NCBI GenBank assembly: GCA_964385995.1
Contig: CAYLRF010000013.1
Location: forward strand, 1 to 31,058
DNA length: 31,058 nt
Direction of reading: 5' to 3'
From: CAYLRF01 sp964385995
GTDB taxonomy: Bacteria > Bacillota > Clostridia > Lachnospirales > Lachnospiraceae
This document shows, in pieces, positions 1-7,958 of the stretch; positions within the stretch are counted from its first letter, which is position 1, and every line of letters starts with the position of its first letter. A program made the position numbers and the translations under genes. The notes beneath the pieces are model-generated. The model was not told the DNA's origin. It did no database searches and worked only from the letters and a program-made list of their open reading frames with translations.

Positions 1-2
1 TG

Positions 3-34
3 TTGACAGTATAGGGGGGGGGGGTTGTTATAAT
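3..34 (+). promoter_or_regulatory. Consensus sigma-A promoter with G11 tract in the spacer
   Basis: A perfect -35 (TTGACA, 3-8) and a perfect -10 (TATAAT, 29-34) are separated by 20 bp. An extended -10 dinucleotide TG (26-27) is also present. The spacer contains 11 consecutive Gs (14-24). The optimal spacer is about 17 bp, which a G8 tract would give, so tract length should change promoter strength. Transcription would start near position 41 and serve the operon beginning at 85. Confidence 0.75.
14..24 (+). repeat. Poly-G homopolymer, 11 bp
   Basis: Eleven consecutive G residues lie between the -35 and -10 elements of the first promoter. Runs of this length are prone to slipped-strand mispairing. 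A second run of the same length is at 15007-15017. Confidence 0.9.
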
Positions 35-48
35 GTCATAAAATAAAA

Positions 49-65
49 CGGCGCGGGAAGCGCCG
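49..65 (+). promoter_or_regulatory. Leader hairpin upstream of the first gene
   Basis: A 6-bp GC-only stem (CGGCGC with GCGCCG) closes a 5-nt loop (GGGAA) in the predicted untranslated leader, ending just before the ribosome binding site at 72-76. No T tract follows, so it is not a typical terminator. It could stabilise the mRNA or modulate translation. Confidence 0.45.
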
Positions 66-84
66 CGTATCGGGAGATACTGAC

Positions 85-2208
85 ATGAGTGAAAATCGGG
101 GAGATATAATCAGACGGGACGCGGGGAAGACTTTTCACGGTCGCGTGACGATGAAGACTTTCGTCAGGCGTTTCGCAGCCGCCGCGCTCGCCGCGCTGCT
201 TGGCGTCAGCATGGTCGCGTGCGGAGGGGACACGGGTAAGTCAGGTGGCAAGTCCTCGGGCGGCAGGTATCCCTACGGGAATCATAAAGGCACGAGCCTA
301 AAAATCGCCGTCGATTATTCGTATTACACCCTCGATCTTTTCGTCGGGATGGTAAACGAATTCGCCAAATCCACCGGGGCGGCCGTTCAGGTGGCAAACT
401 ACGCCGGGACCTACGGTCAAAGCACAGACTCCGATATTGAGTCGGGGGAATTGGCCGACGTCTTCATGACGAAGGGATATGTGAGCCGCAAATTTAAGGA
501 CTACGCGCTGGATCTTTCGGACGAGGATTTCAGCGCCGATTACACAGACGTCGCGAAAAAGCTCGTGACAGCGGGTGACGGGAAGATTTATGAGTTCGCG
601 CTTTCTCATGACATGAGCGGAATCCTCATGAATACCGAGGTCTTAGATGCGGCCGGAGTCGATCCCGCGTCCATCGCCACATGGGACGACTTTCTCGCGG
701 CCTGTGATACGCTTAAAAGTAAGGACATCATCCCCATAGGATCCGTGCCGGGCCCCGCCATCCTCTCAGACATCTCGGGAAGTTTCCTCACATATGAGGG
801 CGAGGCATTCGACGTCGGGGATAAGATTTCTGACGGCAGCTGGGACTGGGGCGAATACAGGCAGGTATTATCGTTCTGGCAGCGGTGCCTGCGCGACGGG
901 TACCTTTTCACGGACGCGTCGACGATGGAGGATATAGAGAAATACAGGAGATTCGCGGGCGGGGAGTGCGCCTTCCTGATAGGGGAAAGTAACGCGGGCG
1001 CGAGCATGGCAAGATCCTACGCGGGAGGGGACGACAAATTCCTTCTGGCTCCGTATCCCGCCTCAAAGGAGGGCGGCGAGAGGGCGCTTTGTATCTCAGA
1101 CGGCGACGCCTTCGCCATAAATAAAGACTCAAAGAGCATAGACTGCGCGAAGGCATTTCTTCGCTTTTTGCATGACAGCGACGATAGTGCGCGTCTGGTT
1201 AGAAATACGGAGACGGTCCCCGCGTTGCGGACGATGAAAGGCGCGCGAGACCTAGACGGGGCGAAGGTTCTTACAAAGACGGTAAGCTGCTTCGGAAAGA
1301 GCGGGATGACCTACCGCAACCGCTGGCATAAAGAGTACCTTCCGGGCGGGATGTATCAGGCCATGTCAAGCGCGGCGAGGACTCTTTTTTCCTCATATGA
1401 CGATGACGCGGCAGTCGACTCGCTGACGGTGGATCTCGCGGCGCAGTTTAAGAGTTCGTATTCGAAAAAGGTCGTGATGGAGGAAAATGATACGCCCGCC
1501 TTTACCGGCGCGAATAATGTCTTTACGGGTGAGAATCTTTCCTATCTGTGGCAGATAGCGGACGGCCTTATCATCGAGGGACCCGAGGGAGACAGAAAAG
1601 TGGCGGACACGGTCGCATTATCCGGGGAGACGACACTTTTTATCGGGGATGATTTTCTGGATGCGAGGGAATATTGGACGAATTTTTACGATGAAAGCTT
1701 CGCGGGCAAGGATGTCATCGCCGCGGGCATAAAAGGCGCGGAGGCGGACGACTGGAGATTTTATCTCGGCCGCGTGCTGGCGGCGTTCGGCGATGTCGGG
1801 CCGAAAAATATCGTGTTCAATGTCGGAACGAACGATTACTCCCACAACGAGGGTGAAGTCACGGGCGCGAGCAAGGTCGATATCTCCGTGACGCGCCGCC
1901 ACGTCATCGATCTTATCGAGACGGCGCATAAGCTCGCCCCGAACGCGAAGATATACTGGTATGACATCACATACAGGCGGGCGATGTCGAAGGATTCCGA
2001 CGTCGACATTGACGAGATAAATAATGTCGTCAGGGAGTGGATAGACCGTCCGGAGCAGGATTACGTGACCTGTGTGGAGATATCAAGGCGTGTGCCGCTC
2101 TCACTGCTTCGCGATGACGGATTGATACCGTCGCTTACGGCATATAAGACTTTTGTCACGGCTCTTAAGGACGCGGGGTGCGAGATATCGGACAGGACCG
2201 CGAAGTAA
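85..2208 (+). CDS. Substrate-binding lipoprotein fused to a degenerate SGNH-hydrolase domain
   Basis: The protein has 707 residues. Residues 23-46 form a lipoprotein signal peptide ending at the lipobox Cys46 (VSMVAC). Residues ~70-475 resemble a CUT1 extracellular sugar-binding protein. Residues ~510-705 have the layout of an SGNH/GDSL hydrolase: block I reads GDD (521-523) where GDS is expected, a block II-type glycine lies in AAGIKG, block III is intact (GTND, 581-584), and block V reads DGLIP (678-682) where DGLHP is expected. The nucleophile Ser and catalytic His are therefore replaced by Asp and Ile, and esterase activity is unlikely. The start at 85 has a GGGAG ribosome binding site at 72-76; ATG 151 would put the signal peptide at the N-terminus but has no clear site. 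It heads an operon with two permeases, so it is probably a membrane-tethered sugar receptor. The role of the pseudo-SGNH part is unknown. Confidence 0.8.
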   Translation: MSENRGDIIRRDAGKTFHGRVTMKTFVRRFAAAALAALLGVSMVACGGDTGKSGGKSSGGRYPYGNHKGTSLKIAVDYSYYTLDLFVGMVNEFAKSTGAAVQVANYAGTYGQSTDSDIESGELADVFMTKGYVSRKFKDYALDLSDEDFSADYTDVAKKLVTAGDGKIYEFALSHDMSGILMNTEVLDAAGVDPASIATWDDFLAACDTLKSKDIIPIGSVPGPAILSDISGSFLTYEGEAFDVGDKISDGSWDWGEYRQVLSFWQRCLRDGYLFTDASTMEDIEKYRRFAGGECAFLIGESNAGASMARSYAGGDDKFLLAPYPASKEGGERALCISDGDAFAINKDSKSIDCAKAFLRFLHDSDDSARLVRNTETVPALRTMKGARDLDGAKVLTKTVSCFGKSGMTYRNRWHKEYLPGGMYQAMSSAARTLFSSYDDDAAVDSLTVDLAAQFKSSYSKKVVMEENDTPAFTGANNVFTGENLSYLWQIADGLIIEGPEGDRKVADTVALSGETTLFIGDDFLDAREYWTNFYDESFAGKDVIAAGIKGAEADDWRFYLGRVLAAFGDVGPKNIVFNVGTNDYSHNEGEVTGASKVDISVTRRHVIDLIETAHKLAPNAKIYWYDITYRRAMSKDSDVDIDEINNVVREWIDRPEQDYVTCVEISRRVPLSLLRDDGLIPSLTAYKTFVTALKDAGCEISDRTAK

Positions 2209-2253
2209 GAATAAGACGCAGCCGTGTTTTCGGCAAACGGGAGGTAATTTATC

Positions 2254-3207
2254 GTGAACGTGAAAAAAAGAAATGTGATCGTCTGCGTATCCATAGCCGC
2301 AGTCGCGATCGCGCTGTCTCTTCTTATTATTCTGCCGAGGGCGCTAAGGCGAGACGGCACAGAGTCCTCGCAAAGCGGCAAAACCCAGACGGGCGGATCG
2401 GGCGAAGATGAGACGGCACGGGAGCTCTTTAATCCCACTTCCGACACTCCGTATCAGGCATGGGAAGGCGGGGAGAAAAAAACCTTAAGCGAGATGTTAA
2501 GTTCCGCGCCCACATTGTCCGCGAGGACGTCCCTTTTGCTGGAGGGCACCATGCCGTCTGGGGCTCAGGCGGCGCAGGGCGGCACGTTCGACGATGAGGG
2601 AAAGTATTTCTATCAGGCGTATCATACCGGTGCCGTCGACTGTATCGTGCAAAAATACGAGGTAAAGACGGGAAAGCTCGTGAAGGAGGTGAGCGGTCTG
2701 CCGCTTCGTCACGCGAACAGCTTAACCTATAACGGCAGGGAAAATACCGTGGTGGTCTGCTATTGTTTCCCCGATACCAACATGGCGGTGGCGCTTGACG
2801 CCGACGACCTGTCGGTGGTTCGCACATACAAAAACACGCTCGGCATGGCGGACATTACTTACAATAAGAAGCGCGATCAGTATGTCACGAGGCTCCTCGG
2901 AAGGGGCGATATCGTCATCCTTGACAACAACATGCAGCCGGTGACCGAGATATGCGATTCCACGACGCGAACCTTCGGGTATACCACTCAGGCCTGCGCG
3001 TGCTCCGACGATTACCTCTTCTTCTCGTGGTACAAGCCGAGCGTGATCACGGTCTATGACTGGGACATGAATTTCGTCACGTTGATTCAGGTTGACATCC
3101 CGGAGGGAGCGGAGCTTGAGGATCTTTGTTATCTGAACGGCGAGCTTTACGCCGTAACCGGCGGCGGGAAGGGCTGCCGCGTCTGGCGGGTCGTGGATCT
3201 TAAGTAA
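2254..3207 (+). CDS. Membrane-anchored extracytoplasmic protein, propeller-like, unknown function
   Basis: The protein has 317 residues and a GTG start, preceded by GGGAGG at 2239-2244. Residues ~6-26 form one hydrophobic segment after a Lys/Arg-rich start and are followed by a low-complexity Ser/Gly/Glu linker, indicating an N-terminal anchor with an extracellular body. From residue ~105 there are beta-rich repeats such as GTFDDEGKYFYQAY, ALDADDLSVVRTY, ILDNNMQPVTEI and VYDWDMNFVTLI, typical of a beta-propeller. I see no catalytic signature. It sits 45 bp after the SGNH-fused receptor and 28 bp before the first permease, so it belongs to the transport operon. A binding or scaffolding role at the membrane is inference. 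Confidence 0.7.
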   Translation: MNVKKRNVIVCVSIAAVAIALSLLIILPRALRRDGTESSQSGKTQTGGSGEDETARELFNPTSDTPYQAWEGGEKKTLSEMLSSAPTLSARTSLLLEGTMPSGAQAAQGGTFDDEGKYFYQAYHTGAVDCIVQKYEVKTGKLVKEVSGLPLRHANSLTYNGRENTVVVCYCFPDTNMAVALDADDLSVVRTYKNTLGMADITYNKKRDQYVTRLLGRGDIVILDNNMQPVTEICDSTTRTFGYTTQACACSDDYLFFSWYKPSVITVYDWDMNFVTLIQVDIPEGAELEDLCYLNGELYAVTGGGKGCRVWRVVDLK

Positions 3208-3235
3208 CTGAAATTTAGCGGCGGAGGACATTTTC

Positions 3236-4120
3236 ATGGATGACCAATTGACTTACGTGGGTGAAAAGCACAGGCCGATCGTGCCGTATCTGCTTTTGCT
3301 GCCGTCGTTTGTCCTGCTTTTTATGTTCACGTTTTATCCCTTCGTGAAGACGGTAGTCAGTTCATTTGCCGTCACGACCACGACGGGGAAATTCATCCGA
3401 TGGGCGGGGCTTACGAACTGGAAGTCGATGTTTCGGGATCCCTTCTTCTGGGAGGTTTTCGCCAACACCTTCAAGGTCGCGTTTTTGGTGCTGGTATTCA
3501 GCTTCGTTACCGCGATGGGTCTCGCGCTTTTAAGCTCGAGGGTGAGACGCGGCTCGAAACTTTATCAGACGCTTTACGCGCTTCCGATGGTTATTCCCGC
3601 GCTCGCGACAAGCTGTATGTGGTTTTATATCTACAGAGGGACGGGTGGACTTCTAAACAGCGTGCTGGGTACAGAGACCGCCTGGCTTTACGATCAAAGG
3701 ACGGCCATGGTCTGCGTGTGCATAGTCATAGGGTGGGGGCATATGGCCTCGTCATATATCTTTCTCATGGCGGGATTTCGCAACGTATCTCAGGATGTGA
3801 CGGAGGCTGCCACGATAGACGGCGCGAACGGACTGCAGAAGACGTTCAGGATCATGCTGCCGCTTGCCTCGCCGCAGATATTTTACGTGCTTTTTACGAC
3901 CACGATAGGCGCCTTTAAGACATTCACGCAGCTTAAGGTCCTCACGGGAGGAGGCCCCGGTATGTCCACCACTACCCTGATGCTGAATCTCGTGACAAAG
4001 GCGAACACGAATCTTCAGATGGAAGCGGCGTGCTGCCTGTCACTTGTTCTGTTTGTCATCATATTCGCGGTTACCCGCCTGCAGTTCTTTTTCGAGAAAA
4101 AGATGGTGTTTTACAATTAG
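3236..4120 (+). CDS. CUT1 sugar ABC transporter permease, MalF/UgpA type
   Basis: The protein has 294 residues with about six hydrophobic segments (first at residues ~19-42, last at ~265-285). The cytoplasmic EAA loop that contacts the ATPase is visible as EAATIDGAN followed by FRIMLPLASP. This subunit would pair with the next gene product to form the membrane channel of an oligosaccharide importer. A ribosome binding site (GGAGGA, 3223-3228) lies 7 nt before the ATG. It ends 11 bp before the second permease, so the two are co-transcribed. No ATPase is encoded nearby, as is usual for CUT1 systems in Firmicutes that share an MsmX/MsmK-type ATPase. The substrate cannot be read from the sequence. 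Confidence 0.92.
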   Translation: MDDQLTYVGEKHRPIVPYLLLLPSFVLLFMFTFYPFVKTVVSSFAVTTTTGKFIRWAGLTNWKSMFRDPFFWEVFANTFKVAFLVLVFSFVTAMGLALLSSRVRRGSKLYQTLYALPMVIPALATSCMWFYIYRGTGGLLNSVLGTETAWLYDQRTAMVCVCIVIGWGHMASSYIFLMAGFRNVSQDVTEAATIDGANGLQKTFRIMLPLASPQIFYVLFTTTIGAFKTFTQLKVLTGGGPGMSTTTLMLNLVTKANTNLQMEAACCLSLVLFVIIFAVTRLQFFFEKKMVFYN

Positions 4121-4131
4121 GGGATTTCGGC

Positions 4132-4947
4132 ATGAGGGTTAAAAAGTATATCGGGCTTGCGATAAGGATCCTGATCGGGGTGGCGGTGAGCTTCCCGGTC
4201 TTTATGACATTTCTCTTAAGCCTTCAGGACAACGCGACTTTGGAAGACGTGAAGGTGCATTTGTTTACGGCAAATCCCACGCTTGTGAATTACGTAAACG
4301 TTTTTAAGACCTATCCGTTTCTTACATATTTAAAGAACAGCCTTATCCATGTGGCGATAGTAGTTCCGGTAAACGTGCTGCTTTCAACCGTCAGCGCTTT
4401 CGTGTTCTCGTTTTATAAGTTTAAGGGAAGGGATTTTCTTTTCACGCTGTATCTTACCACGATGATGGTGCCGGGTGAGGTCATCATCGTATCGAATTTC
4501 ATGATCATACAGGAAATGGGGCTTATCAACACCTACCTGGGGATGACGATCACGAGCCTCGCGAGCGCGGGAAACATCTTCATGCTTCGACAGTCCATGA
4601 AATCTCTTCCAAGAGAGCTCTGGGAAGCCTCCGTCATGGATGGATGCGGGAAAATGCGCTACCTTTTCAGGATAGTCGTGCCGCTTTGCAAATCCATCAT
4701 CGCGGCGCTTGCGATCACGTCTTTCATAGGGATTTTTAATTCCTATCTGTGGCCCATGCTCGTCACGACGGATCCGAAGATGTTTACGCTGCAGACCGGC
4801 ATGGCGGCCCTGTGGGGCGATGAGAACGGTCACAGAGGAGAAATGCTAGCGGCGGCGATGCTGATATCGGTGGCGCCGATGCTGTTTTTCATATTCGGTG
4901 AGGATTATATAGTCGAGGGGCTCACAAACGGGGCGGTTAAAAGTTAA
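4132..4947 (+). CDS. CUT1 sugar ABC transporter permease, MalG type
   Basis: The protein has 271 residues starting MRVKKYIGLAIRI. I chose ATG 4132 because the frame open from 4030 would overlap the upstream permease by 91 bp and add a non-membrane leader; a weak GGGGA site lies just upstream. It has about six membrane segments, the EAA loop (LWEASVMDGCG followed by FRIVVPL), and a C-terminal GEDYIVEGLTNGAVKS, which is typical of MalG-type subunits. It forms the heterodimeric channel with the preceding permease. The next gene, a binding lipoprotein, starts 17 bp downstream. Confidence 0.92.
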   Translation: MRVKKYIGLAIRILIGVAVSFPVFMTFLLSLQDNATLEDVKVHLFTANPTLVNYVNVFKTYPFLTYLKNSLIHVAIVVPVNVLLSTVSAFVFSFYKFKGRDFLFTLYLTTMMVPGEVIIVSNFMIIQEMGLINTYLGMTITSLASAGNIFMLRQSMKSLPRELWEASVMDGCGKMRYLFRIVVPLCKSIIAALAITSFIGIFNSYLWPMLVTTDPKMFTLQTGMAALWGDENGHRGEMLAAAMLISVAPMLFFIFGEDYIVEGLTNGAVKS

Positions 4948-4964
4948 AGGAGGGTCATATCGTC

Positions 4965-6383
4965 ATGAAAAAGGAGGCAGTAAGGTTGGTCGCGGCGGTT
5001 TTGTGCTTAGCGTTTCTGCTCGGTGGCTGCGGCGGGAAGGGATCGGATAAGGAGAGCGGAACCGTAAGCGTCGGAGGCTCGGAAGGAACAGGTTCGGGAG
5101 GCAGGAAGGAGATAGTCGTCTGGAGTCTGTGGCCGAACTCGCATAACGCCATCCTCCAGCAGATGCTGGATAAGTTTAACGCCGGTCAGGATAAATATTC
5201 CGCGAAGTACGTCACGATGGGCGGAGCGGGGGAAATGCGAAACAAGATCACCCAGCTTAAATCCGAGGAATGGCCTTCGATCATATGCGGCCAGCCGCAG
5301 GCCGTGGGATTTTACGATCAGGTCTATGACGCGAGCGGAAAGAAGAAGATAATTAAGCCGATCCAGGACTTCATAGACGCCGATTCCGACAAGTGGACGG
5401 ATAAGATATACGATTCGGTGAAGAACGCTTATAAGAACCGCGAGGGCCGGATGGTGGGGTCTCCCATAGGCTTAAGCTCCTACGGATATTTCGTAAATAC
5501 CGACCTTCTCGCGAAGGCGGGATATTCGTTAAGCGATCTCACAAGCTTTGAGAAGATAGCGAAGATCGCGACGGAGATGGTTCAAAAGAACATCTGCAAG
5601 TACGGGATCTCATTTTACGGATCGGGCGATGAGTTCTACGATCCGCTGGTGGCGCAGGGCGTTCAGGTGATGGATCAAAACGACGGCTGGGACGGCGTTC
5701 CCACCAAATCGCTGATGTGCGAGGGAGCCACCTACGCCGCCATCGAGAAGCAGATGAAGATAGTGGCGCAGCTTTACAAAGATAAGATCGCCTATTCCTA
5801 CGGAGCGCCGGCTTCCACGGAAATCATCCCGGTGTTCATGAAGGGTGACGTCGGTTTCTGCATGGGGACAAACTCAAACGGAGCTTATTATTTCGGCGCG
5901 GCGGAAAGATCCTCGGTGAAAATGGCTTATATCACGATGCCGGGAGTCGACGATAACGCCAAATACAGGGATGACCCTTACGTGATGGGTACGGGATTTT
6001 ATATCTGCAATACAGGCGATGAGGATGAGATGCAGGGCGCGTACGAGCTTTCGAAATTTGTCGCTACGACTGACCTTCAGGCGACATGGTGCGCGAAGCT
6101 GGGGTACATCCCGTTCAGCGACGACATCCTAAACAGCGCCGCTTACAGGGATGAGATCAGCAAATACTGTCCGTCGATGATCGATCTTTCGACCAAGCTT
6201 AAGAACAGCACGGGCAGATCGCGCTGCGCTTACTCGACCGACTTCGACGGTATCGTGGAGGCGGGAAAGACGCTGTATAAGCAGGTGACAAGTAACCCCT
6301 CTATCGACATAAAGGATGCCGTGACTAAAGCGAATTACACGCTGCAGACGAGCATAGAGACTACCGCGCGAAGACAGAAATAA
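4965..6383 (+). CDS. CUT1 extracellular sugar-binding lipoprotein
   Basis: The protein has 472 residues. The signal peptide ends in the lipobox LLGGC (Cys22), followed by a Gly/Ser linker and a UgpB/MalE-like solute-binding fold. The mature part begins EIVVWSLWPNSHNAILQQML, the usual first strand and helix of this family, and later segments such as YGYFVNTDLLAKAGYS and FMKGDVGFCMGTNS are also typical. A strong ribosome binding site (AAAGGAGGG, 4946-4954) lies about 10 nt before the ATG. It closes an operon that already begins with an SGNH-fused receptor, so this importer has two candidate receptors. The specificity is unknown; oligosaccharide is likely. Confidence 0.9.
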   Translation: MKKEAVRLVAAVLCLAFLLGGCGGKGSDKESGTVSVGGSEGTGSGGRKEIVVWSLWPNSHNAILQQMLDKFNAGQDKYSAKYVTMGGAGEMRNKITQLKSEEWPSIICGQPQAVGFYDQVYDASGKKKIIKPIQDFIDADSDKWTDKIYDSVKNAYKNREGRMVGSPIGLSSYGYFVNTDLLAKAGYSLSDLTSFEKIAKIATEMVQKNICKYGISFYGSGDEFYDPLVAQGVQVMDQNDGWDGVPTKSLMCEGATYAAIEKQMKIVAQLYKDKIAYSYGAPASTEIIPVFMKGDVGFCMGTNSNGAYYFGAAERSSVKMAYITMPGVDDNAKYRDDPYVMGTGFYICNTGDEDEMQGAYELSKFVATTDLQATWCAKLGYIPFSDDILNSAAYRDEISKYCPSMIDLSTKLKNSTGRSRCAYSTDFDGIVEAGKTLYKQVTSNPSIDIKDAVTKANYTLQTSIETTARRQK

Positions 6384-6447
6384 TTCCCGCGGCAAGCGGC
6401 ATACGGTGTCTGAGCGGGTACACGTACGGACATAAGACGCCGGGAGC

Positions 6448-6484
6448 CGGGAAAAGCAGGTTTTCCCGCAATTTTACGGGAAAA
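6448..6484 (+). promoter_or_regulatory. Three-arm inverted repeat with two mutually exclusive hairpins
   Basis: Arm A (CGGGAAAA, 6448-6455), arm B (TTTTCCCG, 6461-6468) and arm C (CGGGAAAA, 6477-6484) are perfect complements. B can pair with A (5-nt loop) or with C (8-nt loop), never both. It lies 65 nt downstream of the binding-protein stop codon and just before the assembly gap. It may be a terminator for the first operon or an attenuator for a gene hidden in the gap. Confidence 0.5.
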
Positions 6485-6509
6485 CGAAAATCGGCACATA
6501 CGTTAAAAG

Positions 6510-6609
6510 NNNNNNNNNNNNNNNNNNNNNNNNNNNNNNNNNNNNNNNNNNNNNNNNNNNNNNNNNNNNNNNNNNNNNNNNNNNNNNNNNNNNNNNNNNN
6601 NNNNNNNNN
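6510..6609. other. Assembly gap (100 N)
   Basis: Exactly 100 N, the customary placeholder for a scaffold gap of unknown size. Genes may be missing between the first operon and the next lipoprotein gene, so adjacency across this point is unproven. Confidence 0.98.
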
Positions 6610-6640
6610 AAAAATCTTTCAGATAAAGAAAGGTATGAAG

Positions 6641-7822
6641 ATGAGAAACAGACTTAAGGTATTCGCGGCGCTTACGCTTATCTGCGCACTTTTGTGTACC
6701 GCCTGCGGCGGCACGTCCGCGGAGAAGAAAGGCTCATCCGGGGAATCCGGTAAAGGCTCTGCGTCCGGTACGCAGGAGGGCAAAAAGCCTGACGTCTCCG
6801 CGTCCGAAAGCGATACGGAAGACTCGGGCAGGGATGAGACGCTTCCCGTGTCGGAGCCGTACGCGGACGCTTTGTATGACAGGGCGGCACTAAACGGGAA
6901 GATGGCCGTATATTTCTTCGGCAGTGACGGCTCCGTAACCGACAGCAAGGGCACACAGCGCCGGGGCGGGGACGCGGTCCTTGTCATCGCTCCCGACGGC
7001 TCCACCATGCTGATCGATTTCAGCACGGGCGCGAACAGCCAGTATCTGCTAAGCTCCTTAAAAAAGCTCGGCGTGGAGAAGATCGACATCGCGGCGGTCA
7101 CCATGGCCGACATGACGCATGTGGAAGGTTACAGCCTCATCATGCAGTCATTTCCCATAGGAAAGCTCGTGACGGGAGGATATAACCTGCCGGCAGAGGA
7201 GATGAACGAGCTCGCGAAAACCTATGACAGGGCGAAGGTCGGAGACAGGATATACGACAGGCTGCTGGCCGATGCGAAGTCGAAGGGGATACAAAGGCAA
7301 ATCGTGGCCGAGGGAGATTCGTTCGCCCTGGGAGAAGTAAAAGTCGAGGTCTTAAATCCTCCGAGAGGATATGCGGATTACAGCCAGAGCACCGACGCGT
7401 GGGCGGGAGGCTCGCTTCTTTTAAAGCTTACGTGGAAGAGCGCCTCATTTCTGATCGGCGGGGATCTTCTGATAAAAAATGAGGAGGAGATTGCGGCCCG
7501 GCTCGGCTCGAGGCTCGACGCGGATGTGATAAAGATAAATAACCACGGATACAAGACTTCCAACAGCCTCACATGGCAGGACGCCGTCTCAGCGAAGGTG
7601 GCTGTGGCCGAGTACGGGGCCGAGGCCGCGGACAATCCCGCCGACAGTGTCATCATCTCCTACGGCTCCACGGGGTGCGTCACGCTCCTTACGGCGCAGG
7701 ACGGCACGGTGCTTGTCTCTACGTCGGGCGACGGATCGTATGACGTGCAGGTGGGCCGCGATAGGAGCAGTATGCTTTACGGGACATTGGACGCCGCCAG
7801 CGGGCACATTAAGGTAAATTAG
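6641..7822 (+). CDS. Lipoprotein with degenerate metallo-beta-lactamase (ComEC-like) domain
   Basis: The protein has 393 residues from ATG 6641, chosen because AAAGAAAGG (6625-6633) is 7 nt upstream; the in-frame ATG 6635 would leave almost no spacing. The signal peptide ends at LLCTAC (Cys22), followed by a Ser/Gly/Glu linker. From residue ~85 it follows the secreted ComEC/MBL-fold plan: VLVIAPDGSTMLIDFSTG, IDIAAVTMADMTHVEGY, LIGGDLL, then DVIKINNHGYKTSNS. The HxHxDH metal motif is altered: only one His remains (H160) at a site reading MADMTH. The usual HHGS is NHGY (H302), while an Asp is kept in GGD (D275). It therefore probably binds fewer metals or none and may not be hydrolytic. It is followed by the giant beta-helix gene and could assist surface assembly, but that is speculation. 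Confidence 0.7.
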   Translation: MRNRLKVFAALTLICALLCTACGGTSAEKKGSSGESGKGSASGTQEGKKPDVSASESDTEDSGRDETLPVSEPYADALYDRAALNGKMAVYFFGSDGSVTDSKGTQRRGGDAVLVIAPDGSTMLIDFSTGANSQYLLSSLKKLGVEKIDIAAVTMADMTHVEGYSLIMQSFPIGKLVTGGYNLPAEEMNELAKTYDRAKVGDRIYDRLLADAKSKGIQRQIVAEGDSFALGEVKVEVLNPPRGYADYSQSTDAWAGGSLLLKLTWKSASFLIGGDLLIKNEEEIAARLGSRLDADVIKINNHGYKTSNSLTWQDAVSAKVAVAEYGAEAADNPADSVIISYGSTGCVTLLTAQDGTVLVSTSGDGSYDVQVGRDRSSMLYGTLDAASGHIKVN

Positions 7823-7867
7823 GGGAAATCAGAGCCGCGGCTCCTCTTAAGGATAAAGTCGATAAAG

Positions 7868-7898
7868 AAACCTTCCTCTTTTAAGGAGAGGAAAGTTT
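7868..7898 (+). terminator. Hairpin between the MBL-fold lipoprotein and the beta-helix gene
   Basis: AAAC/GTTT and TTCCTC/GAGGAA stems, separated by one mismatch, close a 9-nt loop. It lies 45 bp after the stop codon and 60 bp before the next start. There is no long T tract, so it may be a weak terminator or an mRNA-processing structure. Confidence 0.35.
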
Positions 7899-7958
7899 GA
7901 AATAAACTTCCGAAACTACCCGGACGACGCGCGGGACGCGTCAGGAGAGAGGAAAATT

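Noticed and set aside
14..24. Poly-G runs as pure sequencing artefacts
   Set aside because: Not fully excluded, but two runs of equal length, one precisely between consensus promoter hexamers, make a biological origin more likely. Exact lengths should be treated as uncertain.
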